Shown one piece after another: positions 1 to 8,315 of a stretch of DNA of 40,105 bases. The translations under genes were made by a program, and so were the position numbers. The stretch lies in NCBI GenBank assembly GCA_947586825.1, contig CANPXU010000008.1, positions 1 to 40,105 on the forward strand, written 5' to 3'. The notes under the pieces are model-generated. The model made no database searches. It was not told the DNA's origin and saw only the letters and a list, made by a program, of their open reading frames with translations. Every line of letters starts with the position of its first letter. Positions within the stretch are counted from its first letter, which is position 1. This DNA comes from an uncultured Bacilli bacterium (GTDB lineage: Bacteria; Bacillota_I; Bacilli_A; RF39; UBA660).

Positions 1-20
1 CTCTGTCAATTTACGTGAAG
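1..20 (-). repeat. Right end of the inverted-repeat/poly-T element (partial copy)
   Basis: Bases 4-20 are identical to 32254-32270, the right end of the complete element behind rplT (17 of 17 bases, TGTCAATTTACGTGAAG on the plus strand). Here it lies 10 bases behind the efp stop codon; there it lies 5 bases behind the rplT stop codon. The rest of this copy would lie outside the window. Confidence 0.8.
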
Positions 21-30
21 TTTTATTTCA

Positions 31-591
31 TTAAGCTCTTGAAGAATATTTACCATCTTTTGTAGAGATAATAATTTTTTCTCCTTCATTAATAAACATA
101 GGCACTTTAACTACATAACCTGTTTCAATAGTTGCATCCTTTTGGGCATTATTTGTGGTATTACCCTTTACTGCTGGTTCAGTAGCTGTAACTGTGTATT
201 CAACTTTTTCTGGTAATGTAACTCCTAAGATCTCACCATTATAAAAGTCAATTTGAATTTCTAATCCTTCTTTTATAAATGGTTTTTCATCTTTAAGTTT
301 ATCGCCACTTACTTCTATTTGTTCATAAGTTTGATTATTCATAAATGTATAAGTATCTCCTGATGCATATAAGAATGAAACATTTACTTTATCAATATGA
401 GCTTTAGTTACTTTTATATTAGTGTTAAAAGTATTTTCGGTAGTAGATCCTGTTCTTAAATTTTTTAATTTAATTCTTACAAAAGCAGGTCCTTTACCAG
501 GCTTTACATGTTGAAATTCTTGGATAACATATAAGTTACCATCCATTTCAATAGTCATTCCATTTTTAATATCATTAATATTAATTTGCAT
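31..591 (-). CDS. efp: Translation elongation factor P
   Basis: EF-P binds the ribosome E site and relieves stalling at proline runs. The 186-residue product has the normal family length and the full three-domain layout: an N-terminal KOW-like domain with the loop HVKPGKGPAFV, whose Lys33 is the residue that is modified in this family, then two OB domains, the last ending near GEKIIISTKDGKYSSRA. The start ATG follows a GGAGGG Shine-Dalgarno that overlaps the end of rpmG, so the two genes are probably co-transcribed. The end of a repeated poly-T element lies directly downstream, at the window edge. Assignment is firm from sequence conservation. Confidence 0.97.
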   Translation of the reverse strand: MQININDIKNGMTIEMDGNLYVIQEFQHVKPGKGPAFVRIKLKNLRTGSTTENTFNTNIKVTKAHIDKVNVSFLYASGDTYTFMNNQTYEQIEVSGDKLKDEKPFIKEGLEIQIDFYNGEILGVTLPEKVEYTVTATEPAVKGNTTNNAQKDATIETGYVVKVPMFINEGEKIIISTKDGKYSSRA

Positions 592-605
592 AATAATTCA
601 CCCTC

Positions 606-770
606 CTATTTCTTTTCTTTTGCTACAGTATGTTTACGACAATTTGAGCAGTATCTTTTAAGCTCCATCTTTTCAGGATGGTTCTTTTTATTCTTGTTAA
701 TAGGGCGAAGCTCTTTACCACACTCACTACATCTAGTTGTTACATAAACTCTATTTTCATTTTTAGCCAT
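606..770 (-). CDS. rpmG: 50S ribosomal protein L33 (zinc-ribbon type)
   Basis: A 54-residue protein beginning MAKNENRVYVTTRCSECGKEL. It has two CxxC pairs (CSEC and CSNC), so it is the zinc-binding form of L33, and it ends in the usual basic tail (RKHTVAKEKK). The start has a GGAGG Shine-Dalgarno 10 bases upstream. Its stop codon lies next to the efp Shine-Dalgarno, suggesting an rpmG-efp operon. A sigma-A-type promoter lies just upstream at 803-831. Found by translating the minus strand between efp and the PBP gene; the family match is clear. Confidence 0.95.
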   Translation of the reverse strand: MAKNENRVYVTTRCSECGKELRPINKNKKNHPEKMELKRYCSNCRKHTVAKEKK

Positions 771-802
771 AGTTAAACTACCTCCTTTTTTTGGTCGCTC
801 TT

Positions 803-831
803 ATTATATCAATTAATTACAACTTTAGCAA
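803..831 (-). promoter_or_regulatory. Sigma-A-type promoter for rpmG-efp
   Basis: Minus-strand TTGCTA, 17-base spacer, TATAAT, placed about 35 bases upstream of the rpmG start. The -10 hexamer is perfect. Confidence 0.65.
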
Positions 832-877
832 ATATATTCCTACATTTTACGTGATAAATCGCTTTAAAAAGTGGTTT

Positions 878-2812
878 TTAGGAAATAGTATCTAAATAAT
901 TGGTTACTTCTCTACTTATTTTCGCCGGCATTACATAAATATAGTCACTACTGGCACCCACGAAGGAGGCATTAGGTGATAAAATAACAAAACTATACTC
1001 TGGATTATCATAAGGATAATAAGAGGCTATTGTTAAAGTTATGGTTTCCGTATCAATCACCCCATCATTATCAGAATCTAAAAAGGACTCACTAGTGCCG
1101 GTTTTACCTGCCGCATTATATTTAGGATCAATAAAGCCTGCTCCTGTACCCTCGGGTTCCATTACGGCCTTAAATCCCTCCTTAATAAGGGCCATACTAT
1201 CAGGTGATATATCTACAGTTTCTTTAGTATCATGATTATTTTTAAAGACTATATTACCACTACGGTCTTTGATATACTCTACTAAGCTTGGTGATCTTCT
1301 TTGACCATTATTAGCTACAGTATTAATATAGGTCATTATTTGCATTGGGGTATATGTATCATACTGGCCTATAGCTAAGTTTAAAAGTAAATCTCCACTT
1401 ATCTTTTTACCTTTTTGGCCAGTGACTTCGCCTGGCAAATCAATACCTGTTTTAATGCCAAGGCCGTAAGATGCCAGCATACTACGATACTTATTAAAAT
1501 CTTCCTTTGTGGCATCAAAATACATCCCAGGCACATATTCCTGATTGGCAGCATGTAAAGCAATTAAAAACTGATAATAATTAGAACTATACTTTAAAGC
1601 ACTAATAGCATTGATATAGCCCAAGGATTTAAATGAACACTTCGCCGGCTGATAAGCAAGTTTAATACAGCCATCTAAAATATATTCATCAGGATTAATT
1701 AAATCATATTTGTATCCCACGGATATAGTTGCCCCCTTAACAACAGAACCGACCGTATATGATGATGTTATTGTGCCTACATTAATATCATTAAACGTAT
1801 TATCTTTAAGATAACGTTTTCCAACTAAAGCGATTATTTCGGAGGTATTTGGTTTAGTTAATATTAAATAAGTATCATTTAGATAGTTAGTATTAGGCAT
1901 CATTTTGGCAAGAGCAAGATTATCTTCAACAATTTTTTCTAAGTTTTGTTGAATATTAATATCGATAGATAAATATAAATCATTTCCTCTTATCTCGGGA
2001 GATAACTGCGTTAATGTATAATCTTCATTGACTAAATATTTTGCTTTGGTACCTTTCAAATAATCTTCATAATACTCTTCAAGATAAGAGTTTCCTACTT
2101 CATCATTTAAGCTATAACCTTTATTTAAATAAGCTTCTTTTTCTTCAGCCGTTATTCTTCCCACGGAGCCAAAGATATCTTTTAAAGTATTGCCAAAAGG
2201 ATAATATCTTTTATATCCTACTTCAATCTCAATGCCAGGAATATCTTCTCTTAAGATACTTTCGATTAATTCTTCGCTAGCATCTTTAACAATAATCTTA
2301 CTTTCATATAAATAGCCATTGGTAAGCATACTATATAACTTAGCAAGATTTCTTTCTTCAGGTGATATAGTATCTTTTAAAGCTAAAATTTTTTCTTTTA
2401 ATAATTTATCTTTATCTTTTTTCCTTTGGGATATAAGCTCTTTTTCTTCTTTAGTAAGGAGTCTATCTGCATCATAATAAGCTTTATAGTAAGTAATAAT
2501 ATCAGTATCCGAAGTATTATCATCATAAATATATTTAGCTAAAAGACTAACTGTACTTTTAATATCAAAGCCTTTTTGATATTTATAAACGATATTTTTA
2601 ATGGCTATATTATCTACTAAAACGATGCCATTACGATCCAAGATTCGACCACGGGGAGGACTTCCTAGTTCCACGATTTGATTAGTCTTAGATAAAAGCT
2701 TTTCTTCATAATCTTTATTCTTTGTTATATAAATAGCTATTATATAGCTAAGTAAAGATATAGATAGTACATATATGATAATTTTATAGATATTACTAAA
2801 CTTATTCATCAT
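878..2812 (-). CDS. Class B penicillin-binding protein (PBP2/FtsI/SpoVD family transpeptidase)
   Basis: A cell-wall transpeptidase that cross-links peptidoglycan on the outer face of the membrane. It has an N-terminal membrane anchor (about residues 8-30), the class B dimerisation motif PPRGRILDRNG near residue 53, and a C-terminal penicillin-binding domain. All three active-site motifs are visible: SVVK (SxxK) near residue 355, SSN (SxN) near 407 and KTGT near 569. The length of 644 residues is typical. Which paralogue it is (elongation, division or spore cortex) cannot be told from this locus. No good Shine-Dalgarno precedes the start; ATG-ATG at 2812/2809 are both possible. It is divergent from the DUF2624-like gene. 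Confidence 0.9.
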   Translation of the reverse strand: MMNKFSNIYKIIIYVLSISLLSYIIAIYITKNKDYEEKLLSKTNQIVELGSPPRGRILDRNGIVLVDNIAIKNIVYKYQKGFDIKSTVSLLAKYIYDDNTSDTDIITYYKAYYDADRLLTKEEKELISQRKKDKDKLLKEKILALKDTISPEERNLAKLYSMLTNGYLYESKIIVKDASEELIESILREDIPGIEIEVGYKRYYPFGNTLKDIFGSVGRITAEEKEAYLNKGYSLNDEVGNSYLEEYYEDYLKGTKAKYLVNEDYTLTQLSPEIRGNDLYLSIDINIQQNLEKIVEDNLALAKMMPNTNYLNDTYLILTKPNTSEIIALVGKRYLKDNTFNDINVGTITSSYTVGSVVKGATISVGYKYDLINPDEYILDGCIKLAYQPAKCSFKSLGYINAISALKYSSNYYQFLIALHAANQEYVPGMYFDATKEDFNKYRSMLASYGLGIKTGIDLPGEVTGQKGKKISGDLLLNLAIGQYDTYTPMQIMTYINTVANNGQRRSPSLVEYIKDRSGNIVFKNNHDTKETVDISPDSMALIKEGFKAVMEPEGTGAGFIDPKYNAAGKTGTSESFLDSDNDGVIDTETITLTIASYYPYDNPEYSFVILSPNASFVGASSDYIYVMPAKISREVTNYLDTIS

Positions 2813-2819
2813 TTATTAG

Positions 2820-2848
2820 TATTATTTAATTAAAATAAATCATACACT
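2820..2848 (+). promoter_or_regulatory. Possible sigma-E-type promoter for the DUF2624-like gene
   Basis: CATACACT fits the sigma-E -10 consensus (CATAcanT) and TATTATT, 15 bases upstream, fits the -35 pattern with one mismatch. The implied leader is very short, so this is only a suggestion; sigE itself lies at 26743-27423. Confidence 0.3.
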
Positions 2849-2864
2849 TAAGTAGGGTGATAAA

Positions 2865-3125
2865 ATGTTTAATATGGTCGATAAATTCATGCAAAATCTT
2901 ACCATGGAACAAGTAGATAATTTTGCTAAGAGTAAAAACGTTACTTTAAGTAGTGATGAACTAAGTTTTACCTATACTTTTGTTAAAAAGAATTATAAAG
3001 AAATCTTAAAAAATCCTGCTTTATTTGATATTGATAGATACCAAGGTAAATTTACGGAAGAAAATTTTAGCAAAATAAAAAAGGTATATATTGAATACCT
3101 TTCTAAATATAAAAACTTATTTTAA
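2865..3125 (+). CDS. Small DUF2624-like (YqfT-type) protein
   Basis: An 86-residue, largely helical protein with no signal peptide or membrane segment. The N-terminal pattern (MQNLTMEQVDNFAKSKNVTL) and the C-terminal stretch about advancing along a KVYIEYLSKY helix resemble the DUF2624 family, which in Bacillus subtilis (YqfT) lies beside nfo (YqfS). Here too it abuts nfo, converging with it and overlapping its 3' end by 9 bases. A GTAGGGTG Shine-Dalgarno lies 6 bases before the ATG. It is one of only two plus-strand genes in the window. Function unknown; the family match is by recall of pattern and context and is not certain. Confidence 0.7.
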   Translation: MFNMVDKFMQNLTMEQVDNFAKSKNVTLSSDELSFTYTFVKKNYKEILKNPALFDIDRYQGKFTEENFSKIKKVYIEYLSKYKNLF

Positions 3126-3989
3126 AACGTCTTCTTTTAAATGGTCATTAAACTTCTTTTCTAAGATGGATTTAATCTCATAATAATATGGAGCATGATC
3201 TTCAATATAAGGTGTTTCTAATATTTTAGGAACATCTTTTAATCTGGGATTATATGCAACATTTATTAAGCTTTCAAATCCTATAGTACCATAACCAATA
3301 TTAGCATGACGATCTTTATGAGAGCCTATAGGATTTAAACTATCATTTAAGTGCACACACTTTACTTTATCTAAACCGATTTCTCTATCAAACTCATCTA
3401 AATAATTATCAAATGAAGAAATATCAATACCTGAATCATTTAAATGGCAAGTATCAAGACATACACCTAATTTATTTTTAAATATTACGCCATTTAATAT
3501 TTGTTTAAGCTCAGATATATTAATACCACACTCTGTACCTTTTCCGGCCATAGTTTCTAATAAAATCATAACTTTAGTATCATTATCGACTACTTCATTT
3601 AAACCATCACAGATATTTTTTAAAGCTGTTTCTCTTTCTTCTTTTACACAGCTTCCTGGATGAAGAACAATATAGGAAACTCCTAAAAGCTCACAACGAT
3701 GTAATTCCTCTTTCAAAAAATTTACAGCAAAATCCCATGCTTCAGGTTTAGCTTTATTTGCCAGATTAATAATATAAGGAGCATGACAGATTACATTTGT
3801 CATAGGTATATTATTCTCTTTCAAAAGTTCTTGAGCTTTTTTCGTATTCTCTTCATCTATTTTTTTTCTAATGGAATTTTGAGGAGCGCCTGTATAAAAC
3901 ATAAAAGCATTAGCATTATAGCTTAATGTTTGTTTAACACAGCCAAGTAGAGACTCGCTTCCATAATTTACGTGTGAACCAATTATCAT
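3117..3989 (-). CDS. nfo: Endonuclease IV (AP endonuclease)
   Basis: Cuts DNA at abasic sites in base-excision repair. The 290-residue product shows the TIM-barrel family hallmarks: start MIIGSHVNYG, the metal-binding stretch YIVLHPGSC, LLETMAGKGTECG, the LGVCLDTCHLNDSGID motif, VKCVHLNDSLNPIGSHKDRHANIGYGTIG, and ILETPY near the end. All the usual zinc ligands (His, Glu, Asp) appear to be kept. A Shine-Dalgarno AAGGATG lies 7 bases before the ATG. A TGATAAAAT extended -10 element lies just upstream, overlapping the terminator of the prepilin gene. Confidence 0.96.
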   Translation of the reverse strand: MIIGSHVNYGSESLLGCVKQTLSYNANAFMFYTGAPQNSIRKKIDEENTKKAQELLKENNIPMTNVICHAPYIINLANKAKPEAWDFAVNFLKEELHRCELLGVSYIVLHPGSCVKEERETALKNICDGLNEVVDNDTKVMILLETMAGKGTECGINISELKQILNGVIFKNKLGVCLDTCHLNDSGIDISSFDNYLDEFDREIGLDKVKCVHLNDSLNPIGSHKDRHANIGYGTIGFESLINVAYNPRLKDVPKILETPYIEDHAPYYYEIKSILEKKFNDHLKEDVLK

Positions 3990-4014
3990 ATTTATACATC
4001 CTTACTACGCTTAA

Positions 4015-4023
4015 ATTTTATCA
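4015..4023 (-). promoter_or_regulatory. Extended -10 promoter for nfo
   Basis: Minus-strand TGATAAAAT (TGn plus TAAAAT) immediately after the U-tract of the upstream terminator, about 27 bases before the nfo start. No clear -35. Confidence 0.45.
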
Positions 4024-4049
4024 TAAAAAAAGTGATATTTCTATCACTT
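4024..4049 (-). terminator. Rho-independent terminator of the prepilin-like gene
   Basis: Minus-strand hairpin AGTGATA-GAAA-TATCACT (4048-4031) followed by a run of T, right behind the stop codon of the 4052-4555 gene. Confidence 0.85.
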
Positions 4050-4051
4050 AA

Positions 4052-4555
4052 TTAACTTACTACCTCACATTTTCCTTTATCTTTACCAGAAGCAGAACAT
4101 CTAACTACGCCTTTAAGATCGCCACATGTTTCGGAAGCAGTTGCACCATCTTCAGCTTGCTCATAGTCATAACCTTGTTGAGAAATATTAGCAAAAGTAT
4201 ATACACCATTAGATATCCAGAAACTATATGAATATTTTTTATCTTCGTATTTTACTAGAACAGAACCTGTATAACTATTATCGGAACCTTTTTCAAAGTA
4301 ATCATTATTGTGTAGCCATGCTAATGAGAAGCATACAGAACTTGTTGGTTTAATTGCTCCATTTGCTTTCATTTGTTCAAGTTGATAAGCATCTTTAGCA
4401 TTACCAATTAAACTAAGTCCTTCTTCACCAAGGGCACCCTTTCTAGCTCTTGTCATCAATGGTCCAACCATAGATACGGCAATGGTCATAACAACGGCAA
4501 GAATAACAATAACAGCTAAAAGTTCAACTAACGTAAAACCCTTAGTATCTCTCAT
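4052..4555 (-). CDS. Type IV prepilin-like / ComGC-type pseudopilin
   Basis: A 167-residue protein with a canonical class III signal: MRDTKGFTLVELLAVIVILA, in which a prepilin peptidase would cut after Gly6 and methylate Phe7, with Glu at mature position 5. The hydrophobic helix runs to about residue 32. The C-terminal part has several Cys residues (SSVCFSL, ETCGDLKGVVRCSASGKDKGKCE) that may form disulfides. No other pilus or competence genes are nearby, so it stands alone with its own terminator. It could act in DNA uptake or as a minor pilin. A GAGGTGAG Shine-Dalgarno precedes the ATG. Confidence 0.88.
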   Translation of the reverse strand: MRDTKGFTLVELLAVIVILAVVMTIAVSMVGPLMTRARKGALGEEGLSLIGNAKDAYQLEQMKANGAIKPTSSVCFSLAWLHNNDYFEKGSDNSYTGSVLVKYEDKKYSYSFWISNGVYTFANISQQGYDYEQAEDGATASETCGDLKGVVRCSASGKDKGKCEVVS

Positions 4556-4613
4556 CTAGACTCACCTCTATTATTCATATTAACATACATTAATTATTTT
4601 TTCAACATAAAAT

Positions 4614-4835
4614 CTATTTCATTGTATCAATAATGGATGAAATCATGTCAACGCCATCAAGCATATTATTAAGCTTATCGGTAGGCCTTTCTTTGTATAT
4701 AATTTCCATATCTTTTTTAAATATTTTAAAGTAATTTGGATTTCTATTTAAATACTTAACATAATAAGAATTTTCCATAAGTCTATTTAAAAGTTTCTCA
4801 TTTTCTAAGAATTCTTTACTTATTACTTTTTCCAT
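4614..4835 (-). CDS. ylbE: YlbE-like protein
   Basis: A 73-residue protein matching the YlbE family pattern: an N-terminal helix, then YYVKYLNRNPNYFKIF (family: WYRxLxRNP), and a C-terminal GVDMISSIIDTMK (family: xMASMMxxM). Its ATG overlaps the ylbD stop codon by one base (TAATG), so the two are translationally coupled. In Bacillus the ylbD-ylbE pair is likewise adjacent, and YlbD is a putative spore coat protein. Role of YlbE itself is unknown. Confidence 0.75.
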   Translation of the reverse strand: MEKVISKEFLENEKLLNRLMENSYYVKYLNRNPNYFKIFKKDMEIIYKERPTDKLNNMLDGVDMISSIIDTMK

Positions 4836-5176
4836 TAATCCTCGAAAAATTTATTTAAAGGCCTTGGCGAATCTACTACTGCTGCAGCACTTGGTGCCGC
4901 TTTACTAGTTAATTCTTGTACTAAATCCAAAGCTTTTTGAGCTGAAGAAATATGCTCTTTTATTGAGTCCATATCAATATTTTTTAATAAATCATTAATT
5001 TTAGTTGTGTCTCTTTCTGTCTTTACACTTTTATATTTGTTCCATACTTCATTATTGGGTCCATATAAATCATACATTTCATAAAACTTTTGCCAAGTCA
5101 TTTCTCCGGAATTAACATATGATGCAAATGTTGGATTTACTCTTATAAATTCTTTAAAATCATCTTTTAAAGCCAT
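4835..5176 (-). CDS. ylbD: YlbD-like putative spore coat protein
   Basis: A 113-residue acidic protein with the YlbD_coat family start (LKDDFKEFIRVNPTFASYVNSGEMTWQKFYEMYDLYG; the family has FVRxHPxLxxxVRxGxxTWQxxYEEWxLLG). The middle is helical (KINDLLKNIDMDSIKEHI) and the tail is Ala/Pro-rich. It lies 27 bases behind parC and is coupled to ylbE. Its presence together with sigE, spoIIGA and sigG in this window supports a spore-forming ancestry. A CATATAAT sequence at 5193-5200 could be a sigma-E -10, but no good -35 was found. Confidence 0.78.
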   Translation of the reverse strand: MALKDDFKEFIRVNPTFASYVNSGEMTWQKFYEMYDLYGPNNEVWNKYKSVKTERDTTKINDLLKNIDMDSIKEHISSAQKALDLVQELTSKAAPSAAAVVDSPRPLNKFFED

Positions 5177-5202
5177 TTGTCTTCACCAATAAATTATATG
5201 AA

Positions 5203-7707
5203 CTATATTTTAAAATTATTTATAAAGTTTTCAAATGATAACTGTTCTTGTTCTGAAGTTTCTCCTTCTTCTTTTGGCTCTTTTTCTTCCATAGTTATAA
5301 TGCTATTTTTAGGTTTGAAATCATCAATCTTATATTTATTTAATTGACTTCCTACTGAGGCAATATCCATAATTGGAATATCACTATTCTTTATTTCGGT
5401 AATCTCGCTATCACATTTCATAAGATTAATGGTTCTTGAGCTACTTACGAAACCAAAGACAATATGATATTCTTTAGTCTTAGCTTTCTTAAATAGCATA
5501 TTACCCTTTTTAGCTCTTGATAAGGTTACCAAATCATCTAGTTTTAATCTCTTACCTGTATTATAGTTAGTAACAACATTTAGATATTCACTAGCATCAT
5601 TTATTTGATCTGAGGCTATAACATAATCTTCTTTTAGATTAATTGCTTTAATACCAGATGCTTTAGGCCCAAGCAAAGAAATTTCATCGGTTTTATATCT
5701 TAAGTAGTAACCATTATGCGTAACGATAACTGTTTCACTTCCACTTGGTACAACAGATACAAGCTCATCACCATCTTTAAGTTTCATAGCCATAATAGGT
5801 TTAGTATATCTTTGGACCTCAAGATCAGATACTAGGATTTGTTTAATCATACCTAGTTTAGTAGTTAATACAAGTTTACTACGGTCTTTTTTAAATATTG
5901 TTGATGATATAACTTTTTCATCAGTAGTAATTGCAATAATATTACTTATGTGTTTACCTAGTTCTTTCATCTTAAGTTCCGGAATAATATGAACTGGTAA
6001 AAATAAATAATTTCCTAAATTAGTAAATAAAACTAAATTATCTAAAGTACTAACATCATAAACATTAGTAACAAAATCACCAGGTTTCATCGTCATTTGC
6101 TCAATTGGACTAGCCGCGAATGCTTTAGGAGATACTCTTTTTAAATAGCCTTCATTAGTAAGAATGACATATGCTCTTTCTTTAGGTATCATAGCTTTCA
6201 TATCAAGCTTAATTTCCGTTATTTCATCATTTATTTGCGTTCTTCTTGGGCTTGCAAATTCTTTTTTAACTTCCATGAGTTCTTGTTTCATTTGCTTCTT
6301 TAGTATTTCTTCATTATTTAAAATACTATTTAAGAAATCAATCATGCGATTTAAGTCATTTTGTTCACTTAAAAGAGCATCAACATCCGTATTTGATAAA
6401 GTATAAAGACGCATCATAACTATTGCAGTAGCCTGTTCTTCCGTAAAGGCAAACATACTAACTAAGTTATTAATAGAGTCTTGTTTATCACTGGATGATC
6501 TTATTACTTTAATTACTTCATCAAGAATATCTACTGCTTTTAAAAGACCTTCGACAATATGAAGTCTTGCTTTGGCATGCTCTAAATCAAAAGTAGTTCT
6601 TCTTAAAATAACTTCTTTTTGATGAGCTATAAAAGCATCTAAAATAGCTAGTAAGCCCAGTTGTTTAGGTCTATGGTTTACAATAGCCACAACATTAAAA
6701 TTATACCCTATTTGTAAGTCGGTATTCTTAAGTAAATAGTTAAGGATAAGTTCAGCATTGGCATCTTTTTTAAGATCAATGGTCATTCGAGCCATATGAT
6801 CTTTATCAGATTCATCCCATACATCAACAATGCCTTCGACTTTTTTATCAATTTTTATCTCTTCAATCTTCTTACGAAGGCCTTCCTTTAAAACACCATA
6901 AGGAATATCCTCAATAACGATTTGATGAGTTCCCTTTTCTTTAACTATTTTAGTAGTAGATTTAACTACTACTCTTCCTTTTCCTGTTTCATAAGCTTGT
7001 CTTAAGCCTTCTTTACCTTCGACAATTCCTCCAGTAGGAAAATCAGGTCCTTTAACAATTTCTAAAATTGTATCAAGACGGCAACCCGGATTATTAATAC
7101 GATGAATAGTGGCATCAATAACCTCGCCTAAGTTATGAGGAGGAATATTAGTAGCATATCCGGCCGATATACCAGTTGAACCATTGACAAGTAAATTAGG
7201 GAAATTCGCAGGTAAAACCGTAGGCTCTAAATATTCATCACTATAATTTAAAGCCATTTCTACGGCATTACGGTTAATATCCTTAAGCATTACTTGAGCT
7301 ATTTTAGTAAGCCTTGTTTCGGTATAACGATAAGCAGCCGGTGGATCGCCATCAATAGAACCATTATTACCATGGATATCAATAAAAATTTCACGCATAC
7401 TCCATGGTTGAGACATATTAATCATGGCACCATAGATAGATGAATCACCATGAGGGTGATATTTACCCATGACATCACCAACCGCTTTAGCACATTTACG
7501 ATATGGTTTATCAAAAGTATTATGGTCTTCCCACATTGTATATAATATTCTTCTTTGAACAGGCTTTAAACCATCACGAACATCCGGTAAAGCCCGATCT
7601 TGAATAATACTTTTAGCATATCTCCCAAAACGATCCCCCATTATATCTTCAAGAGTATAGTCATATATTTTTTCAATCAAAGTTTGATTTTCTTTTTTGT
7701 CTTTCAT
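5203..7707 (-). CDS. parC: DNA topoisomerase IV subunit A
   Basis: The DNA-cutting subunit of topoisomerase IV, which separates daughter chromosomes together with ParE. The 834-residue product has the breakage-reunion core (RALPDVRDGLKPVQRRILY; active-site Tyr in PPAAYRYTETRL) and a C-terminal beta-pinwheel. It lacks the GyrA box and reads more like ParC than GyrA (NTFDKPYRKCAK, HGNNGSIDGDPPAA). I chose the ATG at 7707 because GGAGG lies 5 bases upstream; a longer frame runs back into tdk. In the quinolone-resistance region the motif is HPHGDSSIYGAM: Gly stands where Staphylococcus GrlA has Glu84. The gene follows tdk, which follows parE. Confidence 0.95.
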   Translation of the reverse strand: MKDKKENQTLIEKIYDYTLEDIMGDRFGRYAKSIIQDRALPDVRDGLKPVQRRILYTMWEDHNTFDKPYRKCAKAVGDVMGKYHPHGDSSIYGAMINMSQPWSMREIFIDIHGNNGSIDGDPPAAYRYTETRLTKIAQVMLKDINRNAVEMALNYSDEYLEPTVLPANFPNLLVNGSTGISAGYATNIPPHNLGEVIDATIHRINNPGCRLDTILEIVKGPDFPTGGIVEGKEGLRQAYETGKGRVVVKSTTKIVKEKGTHQIVIEDIPYGVLKEGLRKKIEEIKIDKKVEGIVDVWDESDKDHMARMTIDLKKDANAELILNYLLKNTDLQIGYNFNVVAIVNHRPKQLGLLAILDAFIAHQKEVILRRTTFDLEHAKARLHIVEGLLKAVDILDEVIKVIRSSSDKQDSINNLVSMFAFTEEQATAIVMMRLYTLSNTDVDALLSEQNDLNRMIDFLNSILNNEEILKKQMKQELMEVKKEFASPRRTQINDEITEIKLDMKAMIPKERAYVILTNEGYLKRVSPKAFAASPIEQMTMKPGDFVTNVYDVSTLDNLVLFTNLGNYLFLPVHIIPELKMKELGKHISNIIAITTDEKVISSTIFKKDRSKLVLTTKLGMIKQILVSDLEVQRYTKPIMAMKLKDGDELVSVVPSGSETVIVTHNGYYLRYKTDEISLLGPKASGIKAINLKEDYVIASDQINDASEYLNVVTNYNTGKRLKLDDLVTLSRAKKGNMLFKKAKTKEYHIVFGFVSSSRTINLMKCDSEITEIKNSDIPIMDIASVGSQLNKYKIDDFKPKNSIITMEEKEPKEEGETSEQEQLSFENFINNFKI

Positions 7708-7717
7708 GATTACCTCC

Positions 7718-8299
7718 TTATTTCTTGGCATTATTTTTCTTCTTTAAATAACACTCTCCACATACAGATTCATAAGTCACATTATCTTCGCCATTATCAA
7801 TTACAACTTGGCTTCCCGAAAAAGTTGGTTTGCCACCCACAAAACGCATGTTTAAAGTTGCTTTTTTGCCACATCGACATATAGTCTTTATTTCTTCAAT
7901 ATCATCTGCGATTTCCAAAAGTCTTGAAGCTCCTGGGAATCCTTTCATTTGAAAATCGGTTCTAAGTCCATAGCATAATATAGGAATGCTTCGCGTTTTA
8001 GTTATATAGAAAAGCTCATCAACTTGTTTGGGAGTTAAAAACTGAGCTTCATCAACAATAATAGCATCTACTTTTTCAGAGTCAATATGAGGTAATACAG
8101 TGTCTTTAGCTGAAAGTAAAATATCTACTTCTCTATCAATACCAAGACGACTAACGACTTTATTATCACCTTTAGTATCAACTGCTGGTTTAATTAAAAG
8201 AACATTCATTCCTCTTTCTTCATAGTTATTAGCTACTTGAAGAATTGCCGTTGTTTTACCAGCATTCATTGCAGAATATCTAAAATATAATTTACTCAT
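7718..8299 (-). CDS. tdk: Thymidine kinase
   Basis: Phosphorylates thymidine to dTMP for nucleotide salvage. The 193-residue protein has a Walker A loop near its start (SAMNAGKTTAIL), a Walker B-like VDEAQFL, the substrate lasso region (YGLRTDFQMKGFPGASRLLEIAD), and the zinc-ribbon Cys pairs (ICRCGKKA and VCGECYLKK). This is the type II, short bacterial TK1-like form. It sits between parE and parC with short gaps, so the three probably form one transcript; parE and parC are usually adjacent, so this is an insertion into that pair. Confidence 0.95.
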   Translation of the reverse strand: MSKLYFRYSAMNAGKTTAILQVANNYEERGMNVLLIKPAVDTKGDNKVVSRLGIDREVDILLSAKDTVLPHIDSEKVDAIIVDEAQFLTPKQVDELFYITKTRSIPILCYGLRTDFQMKGFPGASRLLEIADDIEEIKTICRCGKKATLNMRFVGGKPTFSGSQVVIDNGEDNVTYESVCGECYLKKKNNAKK

Positions 8300-8315
8300 A
8301 ATACCACTCTTTTTA

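Noticed and set aside
1041-1235. Plus-strand open frames inside the PBP, parC, infB, nusA, TasA-like, ftsZ and pflB genes
   Set aside because: They lie opposite well-conserved genes, lack ribosome binding sites and show no recognisable features.
5193-5200. Sigma-E promoter for ylbD (CATATAAT)
   Set aside because: No matching -35 at the right distance; in such AT-rich DNA a -10 match alone is not enough.
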